From assembly GCA_002449845.1 (NCBI GenBank), contig DJXW01000012.1, positions 1 to 53,883 on the forward strand: a stretch of 53,883 bases of DNA, given 5' to 3'. The DNA comes from Prevotella sp. UBA6994 (lineage in GTDB: Bacteria; Bacteroidota; Bacteroidia; Bacteroidales; Bacteroidaceae). Below, piece after piece: positions 16,419 to 25,250 of this stretch; the stretch's first letter is position 1; every line of letters begins with the position of its first letter. The notes below the pieces were generated by a model. That model saw only the letters and a program-made list of their open reading frames with translations. It did not search any database and was not told the DNA's origin. Both the position numbers and the translations under genes were made by a program.

Positions 16419-17138
16419 ATGATGGATAAGTACATTAGAGTAGCAAGGGTATATCCTGCAATTTTGGGAATGCTCCCCATATGCATATTGTTGGCCATGT
16501 GTATGGGGGAGTGGTTTCCTCAATATCAAGTACTGGTTGGCAATCTGCAGTGGGTGTTGTGTCTTATCGGCGGTACTGCGCTGGTTAGCATGGCTGTTGG
16601 TTATCTGGTAAGGGAAGTGTTTAAGGAAACGTCAAAGTGGCTTTTCCAGTACCGCATGTTTAAGAAGGACGAGACAGAGATGCCTACCACCAAGATGCTG
16701 CTTTGGCAGAATACTGCCATTTCGTCGGCGTATCACAAGGAGATAGCTGCCAAGGTGAAAACGACGTTTGGCATTAAACTGCCAACCAAAGAGGATGAAA
16801 AGGCTGACCTTGATATGGCAAAAAAGACGATTGCAGATGCAGTGTATCAGATTAGGCAAAACTGTCGTGGCGATGTGATCCTGAGGCAGTACAACATAGA
16901 GTTCGGCTTCTGTCGAAACTATCTTGGTGCTAGCGTATGGAGCATTCTTTTAATAATAAGCATAGGCATAGCCAATATCTTCTGTGGCTGGTTGTCGTGG
17001 TGGCCCATTGGGGTGGTGTTGATAATTCAAGTCTTATTAATGGTCGCATGTTATCTGTTGTTGGAGACAAGAGGCTGGACATATGCTAGGTACTTATTTG
17101 CGACTTTTACAGGAAAAGAGAAACCGAGAGATTGTTGA
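16419..17138 (+). CDS. Four-helix membrane protein paired with the MBL hydrolase
   Basis: A 239-residue protein with two N-terminal membrane helices (about residues 10-30 and 40-62), a charged cytosolic loop of roughly 100 residues (about 65-165), and two C-terminal helices (about 173-192 and 196-217). No family is recognised. It begins 4 bases after the MBL stop (ATGATG, so Met1 or Met2 may start) and has no promoter of its own, so the two are co-translated. As part of a defence island it is a candidate membrane effector controlled by the MBL enzyme. Confidence 0.75.
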   Translation: MMDKYIRVARVYPAILGMLPICILLAMCMGEWFPQYQVLVGNLQWVLCLIGGTALVSMAVGYLVREVFKETSKWLFQYRMFKKDETEMPTTKMLLWQNTAISSAYHKEIAAKVKTTFGIKLPTKEDEKADLDMAKKTIADAVYQIRQNCRGDVILRQYNIEFGFCRNYLGASVWSILLIISIGIANIFCGWLSWWPIGVVLIIQVLLMVACYLLLETRGWTYARYLFATFTGKEKPRDC

Positions 17139-17215
17139 GGTCTATGTAAAAAAATAAATAACGGTTGCCTGAAACATGCAGCCAATTAGGGATCCCCGCC
17201 ACAGGACGGGTTACA

Positions 17216-17356
17216 ATGATTATGGCAAAGGACAGCGATGGCCGTAAATTCAATCGCATTCCTGAATATGATCGAGTCCAGAATGGCAAGACCATTCATG
17301 TGTCTGCTCATGTCAGAAGCAATCGAAGCGATTGTAAAGGTCAAAAGAAAAAATGA
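17216..17356 (+). CDS. Small basic protein, possibly a conserved Bacteroidetes miniprotein
   Basis: A 46-residue basic frame (MIMAKDSDGRKFNRI..., then PEYDRVQNGKTIHVSAHVRSN, ending KGQKKK). The NRIPEYDRVQNGK and VSAHVRSNRSD wording looks like a real conserved small protein of Bacteroidetes accessory regions, but I cannot name it. ATG 17216 or 17222 may start; the longer frame from 17165 has a poorer N terminus. Composition (Lys/Arg-rich) would suit a nucleic-acid-binding peptide. Confidence 0.4.
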   Translation: MIMAKDSDGRKFNRIPEYDRVQNGKTIHVSAHVRSNRSDCKGQKKK

Positions 17357-17487
17357 ATGCAACTTCTTTAAGGATTGTGCCATGGCGATGTGAATCGTTA
17401 TGGCATTTTATTTTCCTTTTATTCATTGGTTAGTTCCACAGAGACTCCGTGACTATCTATGACACAAAAGCGGGGACTGAAACAGTT

Positions 17488-17508
17488 TGTTTACGCATTG
17501 TTTACGCA
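17488..17508 (+). repeat. 10-bp direct repeat TGTTTACGCA, two copies
   Basis: Two exact copies, one base apart, lie about 50 bases beyond the 3' end of tRNA-Met. They could be recombinase or regulator binding sites at the island edge. Confidence 0.5.
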
Positions 17509-17520
17509 GACATGAAAAAA

Positions 17521-17545
17521 GGAGTTACGCAATTGGCGTAACTCC
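17521..17545 (-). terminator. Terminator of the tRNA-Met gene
   Basis: A perfect 10-bp stem, GGAGTTACGC (17521-17530) and GCGTAACTCC (17536-17545), has a 5-base loop. On the minus strand it is followed by a run of six T, a standard intrinsic terminator for the tRNA transcript. Confidence 0.8.
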
Positions 17546-17558
17546 TTGATTTTCAGCG

Positions 17559-17632
17559 TGGACCAGCCAGGGCTTGAACCTGGGACCTCCAGATTATGAG
17601 TCTGTTGCTCTAACCAACTGAGCTACAAGTCC
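17559..17632 (-). tRNA. tRNA-Met (anticodon CAT)
   Basis: A 74-base cloverleaf reads on the minus strand: acceptor GGACTTG, D-arm TAGCTCAGTTGGTTAGAGC, anticodon loop CTCATAA with anticodon CAT, T-arm CCAGGTTCAAGCCCTGG, and 3' acceptor strand CTGGTCC plus discriminator A. CCA is not encoded. CAT could also mark an Ile2 or initiator tRNA; the body looks like an elongator tRNA-Met. Its 3' end faces the defence region, the usual side for integrated elements. Confidence 0.92.
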
Positions 17633-17709
17633 ATGAATTGAGACTGCAAAAGTACATTAAATAAATGATATTTCCAAACTTTTTGGCAAAAATCAATCAA
17701 TCTTTCACA

Positions 17710-17886
17710 ATTATTCCCTAAAGAGGAGGAAGAGTGTAAAAGAAGCAAAGTTTCATGAATACTCCTAATGAGGAAGTAGAGTGTAGATTTCAAGATTATC
17801 CCTAAAGAGGAGGTGGAGCGTGAAAGAAGCAAGGCTTCATGATTATTCCCTAAAGAGGAGGCGCAATGTAGAGGAAACAAAGCAGG
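17710..17886 (+). repeat. Imperfect tandem repeat, four units of 36-49 bp
   Basis: Units start at 17710, 17759, 17795 and 17842. Each opens with an ATTATTCCCTAAAGAGGAGG-like word, followed by (A/T)GTGTAAAAGAAGCAAAG and TTTCATGA in the fuller copies. The second copy is shortened and diverged. The rest of 17633-17960 (327 bases) has no gene: 5' flank of the tRNA, then this repeat, then a terminator. Confidence 0.75.
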
Positions 17887-17904
17887 GGGCATTTGAAACG
17901 GAAA

Positions 17905-17931
17905 AAGGCTGGCACGATGTGTGTCAGCCTT
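17905..17931 (-). terminator. Terminator of the large secreted protein gene at 17961-21593
   Basis: AAGGCTGgCAC (17905-17915) and GTGtCAGCCTT (17921-17931) pair over 11 positions with one G/T mismatch and a 5-base loop. On the minus strand the stem is followed by TTTTTCC. Confidence 0.75.
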
Positions 17932-17960
17932 ATTTATATATATGTGATAAGGGAGAGTGA

Positions 17961-20900
17961 TTACTTCACCATCACCTTCTTCACTACGGTCTTACCATCC
18001 TTAGAAGTAGTCTTGATGATATTCATACCCTTCACGAGAGCGTTCACGCGACGACCGTCAGCAGTGAAGATAGCCTTTCCAGCCACTTCGCTCATGCCGA
18101 TCTCAGAGATACCCGTTGTAGATTCATGGCTGCTCTCTGTGCCGAGGTATTCAAGTCTCCAGTTAGAGAATGGAACCCAGTCGTTAGATTTAGCAGACTT
18201 GTTGCAAGCACCGATTCTCAATACGCCCGTAGCATCTACGTATGTATAGAACTCATGGTCATACCATCCAAAGTCGCAACGGTTAGCAAGAGCCCTGCGG
18301 TTGTTTGGATAATAGTATGTTATAGGAGCTTCGGGATCTGTGAGGTTATCCTCGTAAGAAGTCCAGCTACCCTCGTCAGAAATACCAGACTGCAAGATAG
18401 CCTTGTCATCATCATTCTCAGGCATGAAGATCCAACGTGAGAAGTTGATGGTGTCACCGTTAGCATAGATCTTGGCACGTGGGTCAAATTCTACCACGTT
18501 CTCCTTCTCAGCATCGGTCAGCAAGTCGAGCAATCCCTTCTCTGCTGCATATCCATACTTCCAAGTCTTGGCATCAGCATCGATACCCTCTTGGCGATAG
18601 AGACCCTGTACCTTCACGCGGTATGTTCCCTCTGGCAAGCGCTTGATGTCTTGGTAGATGTCGAATGACGTGTTCCATCCCTCAGCGAAGCCGATTTGTG
18701 TACCTTGTGAAGTAGTCTCCTGCTCAACAGTCACCTTACCTGCAAATTCCTCAGCCTCGGTCCATCCAGCAGTACCACCTGTGTATGTTGGGTTAACGAT
18801 GAGAGCGGTGAAGTCTTGTGGGTTTATCTCAGAAGCCTCTCCAGCAGGAATCTTCAGGTCGAAGCTTACTTCATTGATTTCAGCAATCTTCTCTTCGATT
18901 TGTGCATCGGTATATGCACCGGCAGCAAGACCTTCCTCTACCTCAGCGTTCAGAGCATTAGCAGCCTCGAGAGCCTCTGGCTTAGCGGTATCCATATACT
19001 TGAGGATGTCGCTTGCCAATTGCTCGTTGGCAGCCTTCAGACGGTTGTATGTATTGATGCTTGCGTTAGCAGCGTCAACCAATCCACCGAGCGCAACGTA
19101 AGCGTCGATGAGTGCTCCACCATCTTTTGCTTCCTTGGCAGCATTGATACCATTCTGCAAGTTAGCGCGAGCGTCAGAAGCCATTGGTTTTTCGAGCAGA
19201 GCCTCAGCATCAGCGATAGCCGTTTCAGCGATTGGCAACATAGACTCCACATCATTACCCAAGAATGTCAACGTGAATGTATCCCAGATGGTCCAAGCAT
19301 ATCCTACAACAGTACCCTTGATACCAATCTTCACAGGCTCGCCCGTAGCGATGAAGTCAACATACATGTCATAGTCGTGGATTTCCTCGTTAGCGAAGAG
19401 TTCGCGAGCACCCGTACAGTTGTTGGGGCAATAATAAGTTACGCCATCCTCAGTGAAGTGATATTCATTACCTTGTGGGAAGTAGATTTCCTTCTCTTCG
19501 GCAGTATATTTCCTCTTATAGATGTCTGGGAATGGGAACTGAGATGCGCTACCATAGAGGTAAGACTTCACAGCCTGATAGTCAGGATTGTTCAGATAGG
19601 TATTATAGTCAGTAGTACTACGATACCATCCCTTGGTAGAGAGGCGGAATGCGCCCTTTGGCAAGTTCACATATTGGTAAACGTCAATCATACTGGTAGA
19701 AGCCGTACCGTTCCACTGCTCAACCACCTCGATAGAACCAGCATTGTTCTGGAGAGCCTTGTCACTTGCAACGGTCCACTTGTCAAATCCAGAGTTTGTA
19801 CCAGCAGCATCGCGGAAGGTTGGGTTTTGAATCATATCGGTGCAGTCGTCACCTGGTTGTTTCAGATTCTTCTTCACTTCCTCAGCAATTCTGTTCATCT
19901 CTTCCAACTTAGCGATAGCCTCTTCTGTACTCAGAGCATCATTCTCGATTAACTCGAAGATACCAGGAGCATCGTTGGTTCCCTCAAGGAAGTCAACCAA
20001 TGCATCTTCACCTCCGTATTCGTTCCAAACCACTTCGTTGATTTCGTTGGCACGGTTCAGCAAGTTGGTATAAGCGTCAGCGTTTTCACGCAGAGCCTGA
20101 AGGGCTTCAGAAACCTTTGCGTATGCAGCGATAGCCTCGACTCTGTTGGTAGCCTCGTCAGCGTTAGCCAGAGCCTCGCTCACTGCGTCATAGTAAGTCT
20201 GGTTATACTCTTTCTCAACAAATTCCTCTTCCCATCCCTCGCTGAGGTTTTGAGACAAGAACTTGTAAGAGTCAACACCAGAGCCTAAGCTTTCGAGCTT
20301 CCAGCTTCTCCAAGCCAGCCAGTGGTCGCCAGTGGTATCGTCGGCAGTCAGTGAAATCTCCACTTCGCCATCCTCAGCGGTAGCAAAGAGCAGTTGGTTT
20401 ACGAAGTCGCCATTGTTGAAGCGTCCATCAGCTGTACCAAGATTATTCACCTCGTCAGAACCAACGGTAGCGATGTACATCTTGTCGTTGCCTGCAGCGA
20501 GTGTAGCCTTCATGCCTGTACGAGTGTAAGCCTGGACGGTAAGGCGATAAACGCCAGCGGGGATAGTGATTACCTGAGAAATCTTACCGCCTGAGCGATT
20601 CCAAATCTCACCGCAGTTGCTTCCAAACTTAGGAGCAGCCTCAGAGCCAGTATCGGTCAGTGTTACGGTCCATCCCGTAGGAGCCACGCCATTGGTACCT
20701 GTCACAGGAGTAGCGTTCACGATGTACTTGTCGGTTACATCTACTGGCTCATCAGGAGTAGCCACGTTGAGCAATTCGTCCTTCAATGCGTCATTGGCGG
20801 CATTGAGCTCATTCAATGTAGCGTTAGGATTGTCGAATACAGCCTTGGCAGCACTTACGTCGATACCCTTTTCAGAAGCCTTCTCAGCAGTTTCCATCAA

Positions 20901-21593
20901 TGCAACTTTAGCAGCATACACATCGATGTCAGCTTTCTTCACGAACTCCCATTGGCAGTTGGCGGGATTATCAGCATACACCACGTCGTAATAGATACCG
21001 TAGGTTACGCCCTCTGCGTTCGTGGCAGCCCAAGAAGAACTATGGTCGGGTTGTACGCCGAGGAACTCACCATCTTTGTAAGCCACGTCTTCAGCATAAC
21101 CATTCTCCACCGTCATTTGCGATGGTACCTGAATGGTGTAAACGTTGTTACCTACAGGAGCCACGCTCCAGTAACGAGCGGGAGCGCCACCGTTGTCAAC
21201 GAAGCAACCCTTGTTGCCTTCTCCGAGGTTGGCATCAGCAGGCTGACGCCAGATGAAGTGAGTACCCCAGCCCTTGCTGTTGTCTTGGAGCTCAATGACG
21301 GTAACGTCTTGGGCAGTACCATCCTCTAAATTAACAGACAAGACAGCCTCTTGTGGGCGAACCAGCAAGAATTTGCCATTAGGAACGGTGACGTCAACGA
21401 TACCTTGTGTACCCCACGCCTCGCCCATGTAGATGTAAGCATTCTGCCCTACGTTACGTATGGCGAATGTGTCTTCCAGTACCAGTGGAGAAGCCTTGGG
21501 AGCAGTGGGAGCAACCCAATCCAAAGCAAAAGCCGTGGTACTAAACAATGTTGCGAAAAGCAACATGGTCAAAATACGGAAACCTTGTTTCAT
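17961..21593 (-). CDS. Large modular secreted protein with repeated carbohydrate-binding-like modules
   Basis: A 1,210-residue exported protein: signal peptide (residues 1-23, ending AFA), then beta-sandwich-like modules (about 290-435, 586-770 and 930-1140) alternating with helical FIVAR-like spacers (about 228-275, 445-580 and 785-925). The modules share wording such as MIQNPTF/ALIVNPTY, W..., DVYQYVNLPKGAFRLSTKGWYR and DIYQDIKRLPEGTYRVKVQGLYR, as in carbohydrate-binding or galactose-binding-like folds. The C-terminal 50 residues (FTADGRRVNALVKGMNIIK...KKVMVK) look like a short type IX sorting tail of Prevotella. No catalytic domain is recognised. It is transcribed away from a paralogue-like gene at 21979. 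A surface glycan-binding or adhesive role is inference. Confidence 0.75.
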   Translation of the reverse strand: MKQGFRILTMLLFATLFSTTAFALDWVAPTAPKASPLVLEDTFAIRNVGQNAYIYMGEAWGTQGIVDVTVPNGKFLLVRPQEAVLSVNLEDGTAQDVTVIELQDNSKGWGTHFIWRQPADANLGEGNKGCFVDNGGAPARYWSVAPVGNNVYTIQVPSQMTVENGYAEDVAYKDGEFLGVQPDHSSSWAATNAEGVTYGIYYDVVYADNPANCQWEFVKKADIDVYAAKVALMETAEKASEKGIDVSAAKAVFDNPNATLNELNAANDALKDELLNVATPDEPVDVTDKYIVNATPVTGTNGVAPTGWTVTLTDTGSEAAPKFGSNCGEIWNRSGGKISQVITIPAGVYRLTVQAYTRTGMKATLAAGNDKMYIATVGSDEVNNLGTADGRFNNGDFVNQLLFATAEDGEVEISLTADDTTGDHWLAWRSWKLESLGSGVDSYKFLSQNLSEGWEEEFVEKEYNQTYYDAVSEALANADEATNRVEAIAAYAKVSEALQALRENADAYTNLLNRANEINEVVWNEYGGEDALVDFLEGTNDAPGIFELIENDALSTEEAIAKLEEMNRIAEEVKKNLKQPGDDCTDMIQNPTFRDAAGTNSGFDKWTVASDKALQNNAGSIEVVEQWNGTASTSMIDVYQYVNLPKGAFRLSTKGWYRSTTDYNTYLNNPDYQAVKSYLYGSASQFPFPDIYKRKYTAEEKEIYFPQGNEYHFTEDGVTYYCPNNCTGARELFANEEIHDYDMYVDFIATGEPVKIGIKGTVVGYAWTIWDTFTLTFLGNDVESMLPIAETAIADAEALLEKPMASDARANLQNGINAAKEAKDGGALIDAYVALGGLVDAANASINTYNRLKAANEQLASDILKYMDTAKPEALEAANALNAEVEEGLAAGAYTDAQIEEKIAEINEVSFDLKIPAGEASEINPQDFTALIVNPTYTGGTAGWTEAEEFAGKVTVEQETTSQGTQIGFAEGWNTSFDIYQDIKRLPEGTYRVKVQGLYRQEGIDADAKTWKYGYAAEKGLLDLLTDAEKENVVEFDPRAKIYANGDTINFSRWIFMPENDDDKAILQSGISDEGSWTSYEDNLTDPEAPITYYYPNNRRALANRCDFGWYDHEFYTYVDATGVLRIGACNKSAKSNDWVPFSNWRLEYLGTESSHESTTGISEIGMSEVAGKAIFTADGRRVNALVKGMNIIKTTSKDGKTVVKKVMVK

Positions 21594-21688
21594 AAGCTTT
21601 TAAAGTTAGTTAGACATTATAGAATTGTTTAAAATTATTTGTCAAGATAACGTTTACCATTGCCAAACCTCACCTTTCCATGAGGTAA

Positions 21689-21732
21689 AGATGGTGTTTC
21701 ATCAAGCTATAGATGGTGTTTCATCAAGCTAC
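21689..21732. repeat. 22-bp tandem duplication in the leader of the 17961-21593 gene
   Basis: Two copies of a 22-base word beginning AGATGGTGTTTCATCAAGCT lie head to tail (21689-21710 and 21711-21732), differing only at the last base. They fall inside the predicted 5' leader of the leftward gene. Confidence 0.8.
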
Positions 21733-21896
21733 AGACATGGCATAGTCGGTGCAAATATACGAAAAAAAATATCATTTAACCATCAAATAAATAAAAAAAG
21801 TTTAATTTTACTCCAAAAATTGTAACATTTGAGACACTTATGTAACAAACAACGATTTTTTTTGGTTTAAAAATTGCACATTTTAAATTATATAAC

Positions 21897-21904
21897 TATC
21901 TTTG
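21897..21904 (+). promoter_or_regulatory. -7 promoter box (TATCTTTG) for the 21979 gene
   Basis: Matches TAnnTTTG, with TTG 20 bases upstream at 21874-21876. The leader before ATG 21979 would be about 65 bases. Confidence 0.7.
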
Positions 21905-21978
21905 CCAACGAAGTTTTTAAGATTACATTGCTTTCAATTTTATCTAACTAATAAATAATTTTTCTAAAACCTACAAAA

Positions 21979-24900
21979 ATGAAGAAGTTTCTACTCTTAG
22001 CAATGGGTACGATGTTAGCATTCCCTACATTTGCCCAAGATGAAGATGTAACTCATCTCATCAAGAATCCAGGTTTTGACGAAGACCTTACGTTCCAGGT
22101 AGATGGAGCCATCAAGGAAATTGTGTCAACCACTACTTCTCTGAGTGACCGTAGCTGGGCTTACTATGCAGCCGACAGCACGGTGTACGCCAAGCCCAAG
22201 ACCACCAGTGGCCAGAGCCGTCCCGACGGAAGGAAGCTTGAAGCCGTCAACGGTTTCAAGGGTCGCATTAAGGGTTGGACATTGGGATCTAACGCTGATT
22301 TCCCCAAATGTGAATGGACCTATTTCGGTTCTGTACCTTACGACCTGAAGCCTCAGTCAGTGCCTATCGCCGACGACGGAACCACGTATCTTGAAGTTCC
22401 TGCCCGTCCCACAGAGTTCGACGGTGGCGAAGGATTTGTGTATCTGCGTGCCGGATGGACCAACAGTGCCACCTACAAGCAAGTGGTAAATCTGCCTTGT
22501 GCCGTTTATCGCCTGGAGTATTGGACCATCAACATCAACCCCAACACGTCGGCAGTGGCAAAAGACCTGACACAGATTACCTGTCGTAAGGACGTGTTCA
22601 AGGATGAGAGTGGTACAGGTCTGAACGCCCAGCAATGGACCAAGCACGAGTTTGAGTTTACTCCCACCTCTGAGTTCACCATGCAGTTTGGCTATGAAGC
22701 AGCCAATGCCGGTTCTGGCGGTCAGCCTATCGTAGCGCTCGACGGTATCAAGCTATATAAGATAGGTGAGGCAGACATGGTAGAGCTGTTGAAAGCCGAC
22801 ATCTTCGACTACACTTCTCAGATTCAAGACTCAGCTTACACCTTGCAAGGCGAGTTGATGAACGAGTATCTTGACGGTGCTATGGAGATTGAAGACGCTT
22901 CAGACGGTGCAAGCCCAGAGGAATTGCAGCAATTGTTGCAAGATGCCAAAAAGTTGTTTGACAAACTCTTGCAAGCACAGAAAGACCTGGCAGCTCTGAC
23001 CAGCATGATTGAGGAGGCTAACAAGATTGCCGAGACCACTGCTTATCCAGGTCTCGACGACTTTAGAGCAGCCATCGAGAAGTACACCATCCTGTTGGAA
23101 GAAGGTAAGTCTGAAGACATCGCTCAAGCCTTGACCGACTTTGAGAAAGACATGACTACTTACTACATGAGCCAAGAGGCTACTGTAGATAATCCAGCCA
23201 ACTTCACCCACTTGGTACAGAATCCTTGGTTCGTGAACAAGGAGGCTGAGCCTACCGTGGCAGAAGACGGTACTCTTACCTACCCATTGGCAGAGGAGCA
23301 CAGCTACGCTAACGGCAGCAACCCATCTGATGCCAACTCTACCGGTTGGTATATTGGCAACAGCGGTGGCGACCAACGCACCAACTACGTACAGCAACGC
23401 ACTTGCTGGAACGCTTGGCAGAACTCTGGTATTGACCTGAGCATCAGCCAAGACTTGACCGGTCTGCCCAACGGATATTATAAGGTATCTGCACAGATGA
23501 TTACCCAGCCTGGTTGTATCACCGACCAGCACGTATTTGCCAAGAGCACCCTGCAAACTGGCAAGTCTAACACCTTGGCAGAGGGTCTTTGGATAGACAG
23601 CGACCCATACAACGGAACATGGGAAACCCTGACCACTACCGACGCCGTTATCGTGGTTGACGGTAAGCTGACCATTGGTGCAGCTGGTAGCGGTGACGCT
23701 CAGCTCACTCCTATGGACTACGGAGGCAGCACGACCGACTTGCGCCGTGGCTGGTTCTGTGTAACCGACTTCAAGTTGCTCTATTGCGGTCCTGCATCAG
23801 AGGAACAAATCGCAGCTGCTCTTGCCGGACGCGTGGCAGAGGCTAACGAGATGATCAACGGTATGCACTTCGCAGCCGACAAGGCACAAGCCCAAGAGAC
23901 AATGGCTAAGTATGCTGAAGATACCAACATCGAGACCTTGAGCGAGGCTATCACCTTGGCAGAGAAATCTGAGGCTAAGTACAATGAGGTGATGGAAGCT
24001 GGCAAGACCATTCCTACCGTTACCGACTCTTTGGCAACCTCAGCAGAGGCTTACGGAGCAGGTCGCAGCATCGTAGAATTTGCCCTCAACTATGGCAACA
24101 GCTACATTGCTTCAGACAAGGCTTCTTACAATGGCATTGACTCTGTGATCAACGAGATGAAGAACTACATCAACACCTACGTTCCCACATACAACAAGGC
24201 AAGCGAACTGGCTGCTACTTCTGGCGAGAACGTGAAGGCATTCTTGAACGGCTTGATGGCTCCACAAGCAAGCAACCTGACTGCTGCCATGCAAGACGAA
24301 GCTACCGTGAAGGGATATGTAGAGGAATTGGAGAAGGCTATCCTCGAAGCTGAGAAGCAAAACGCTTACGCCCAGAATCCTGACGGAACCGACTATACTG
24401 GCTTCATCAGAAACGCTAAGGCTGAGGCTGAGACTGGTTGGACATTGGAGAGAGGTGCTGGCGACAAGAACTCTACCAGCGGACAATATTACAACCCGAA
24501 CGAGACCAACCATCGCTACTTTGACTCTTACAACAGCACGGCTGGCAAACTGAACTACTACGGCGAGCAAGTAATCGTAGGTGTACCTAACGGTACTTAC
24601 ACCATCGGTGTTGACGTACGTACTGCCGGCAACGGCGCATTCATCTTCGGTGCCAACGGTGGCGCAGAGAAGAACGACACTACCTTCAAGGAGATTCCTC
24701 TGCAGACCTACACTTACGTTGACGACGCTACAGGCAACGACACTACCGTAAACGCTACTGATAAGTATGGTGCTATCTGGCAAGAGGCTTGCGTTAAGTT
24801 TGCCGATATGCCTGACAGCGATCCAGCATACTTCGACACCCAGGCTATCGTCAACGCCAACGGTGGTAACGGATATGGATGGGAGCACCTCGACTTGCCA

Positions 24901-25203
24901 GGTATCGTAGTAGAAGACCACATCATCGTGATTGGTATGACTACCGACAGCTTGCGCACAGGCGTTCCATTCACAGGCACATGGTTCTCTGCAACCAACT
25001 GGACATTGACTCTCACCCAGAAGGGTGACAACACTGGCTGGGATGGTCCATTGTCAACTGGCATCAGAGAGACAGTGGTTGATGCACAGAAGCCAAGCGA
25101 CGGTATCTACACCATCAACGGCGTGAAGGTAAATGCCATCAACAATAAGGGTATGTACATCATCATCCGCAATGGCAACGCCAAGAAGGTATTGATGAAG
25201 TAA
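21979..25203 (+). CDS. Large modular secreted protein, partner or paralogue of the divergent gene
   Basis: A 1,074-residue exported protein with signal peptide (MKKFLLLAMGTMLAFPTFAQ) and three beta-sandwich-like modules opening with HLIKNPGF (about 25), HLVQNPWF (about 410) and GFIRNAKAE (about 807). FIVAR-like helical spacers separate them (about 265-400 and 610-800). Within modules, wording such as ISQDLTGLPNGYYKVSAQM parallels the divergent neighbour. The tail (DGIYTINGVKVNAINNKGMY..., ending KKVLMK) is a Prevotella-type C-terminal sorting tail. Codon use is strongly biased to C-ending codons, as in highly expressed genes. It probably binds or displays glycans at the surface; no enzyme domain is seen. 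Confidence 0.75.
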   Translation: MKKFLLLAMGTMLAFPTFAQDEDVTHLIKNPGFDEDLTFQVDGAIKEIVSTTTSLSDRSWAYYAADSTVYAKPKTTSGQSRPDGRKLEAVNGFKGRIKGWTLGSNADFPKCEWTYFGSVPYDLKPQSVPIADDGTTYLEVPARPTEFDGGEGFVYLRAGWTNSATYKQVVNLPCAVYRLEYWTININPNTSAVAKDLTQITCRKDVFKDESGTGLNAQQWTKHEFEFTPTSEFTMQFGYEAANAGSGGQPIVALDGIKLYKIGEADMVELLKADIFDYTSQIQDSAYTLQGELMNEYLDGAMEIEDASDGASPEELQQLLQDAKKLFDKLLQAQKDLAALTSMIEEANKIAETTAYPGLDDFRAAIEKYTILLEEGKSEDIAQALTDFEKDMTTYYMSQEATVDNPANFTHLVQNPWFVNKEAEPTVAEDGTLTYPLAEEHSYANGSNPSDANSTGWYIGNSGGDQRTNYVQQRTCWNAWQNSGIDLSISQDLTGLPNGYYKVSAQMITQPGCITDQHVFAKSTLQTGKSNTLAEGLWIDSDPYNGTWETLTTTDAVIVVDGKLTIGAAGSGDAQLTPMDYGGSTTDLRRGWFCVTDFKLLYCGPASEEQIAAALAGRVAEANEMINGMHFAADKAQAQETMAKYAEDTNIETLSEAITLAEKSEAKYNEVMEAGKTIPTVTDSLATSAEAYGAGRSIVEFALNYGNSYIASDKASYNGIDSVINEMKNYINTYVPTYNKASELAATSGENVKAFLNGLMAPQASNLTAAMQDEATVKGYVEELEKAILEAEKQNAYAQNPDGTDYTGFIRNAKAEAETGWTLERGAGDKNSTSGQYYNPNETNHRYFDSYNSTAGKLNYYGEQVIVGVPNGTYTIGVDVRTAGNGAFIFGANGGAEKNDTTFKEIPLQTYTYVDDATGNDTTVNATDKYGAIWQEACVKFADMPDSDPAYFDTQAIVNANGGNGYGWEHLDLPGIVVEDHIIVIGMTTDSLRTGVPFTGTWFSATNWTLTLTQKGDNTGWDGPLSTGIRETVVDAQKPSDGIYTINGVKVNAINNKGMYIIIRNGNAKKVLMK

Positions 25204-25226
25204 GCACTCTGATCAAATATTGAATG

Positions 25227-25250
25227 GAGGGAGGCCTCAGAGCCTCCCTC
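25227..25250 (+). terminator. Intrinsic terminator after the 21979-25203 gene
   Basis: GAGGGAGGC (25227-25235) and GCCTCCCTC (25242-25250) form a perfect 9-bp stem with a 6-base loop, followed by TCTTTTT. Confidence 0.85.

Larger units (their letters stand above)
17139..17558. other. Gap with one small ORF, a direct repeat and a terminator
   Basis: Contains the small conserved-looking ORF at 17216-17356, a 10-bp direct repeat TGTTTACGCA (17488-17497 and 17499-17508), and the tRNA terminator at 17521-17545. The stretch lies between the defence genes and the 3' end of tRNA-Met, where an element's attachment site would be expected. No att duplication was found inside the window. Confidence 0.5.
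21594..21978. promoter_or_regulatory. Divergent promoter region between two large secreted-protein genes
   Basis: A 385-base AT-rich region. On the minus strand a TATATTTG -7 box (21752-21759) has TTTG at 21784-21787, 24 bases away, a little long. On the plus strand TTG (21874-21876) and TATCTTTG (21897-21904), 20 bases apart, are a good promoter for the 21979 gene. The leftward leader (about 150 bases) contains a 22-bp tandem duplication (21689-21732) and an ACCTCA/TGAGGT stem. No known riboswitch was recognised. Confidence 0.6.

Noticed and set aside
17710..17886. Possible CRISPR array
   Set aside because: Repeat units vary in length and sequence, one is shortened, spacers are not unique fixed-length pieces, and no cas gene is present.
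18126..19952. Long open frames on the plus strand inside the 17961-21593 gene (up to 378 codons)
   Set aside because: Antisense shadows caused by codon bias of the real minus-strand gene; they lack starts, motifs and family likeness.
24112..24921. Minus-strand 269-codon frame inside the 21979-25203 gene
   Set aside because: Shadow of the biased coding strand; Val/Ser-rich with no family likeness.
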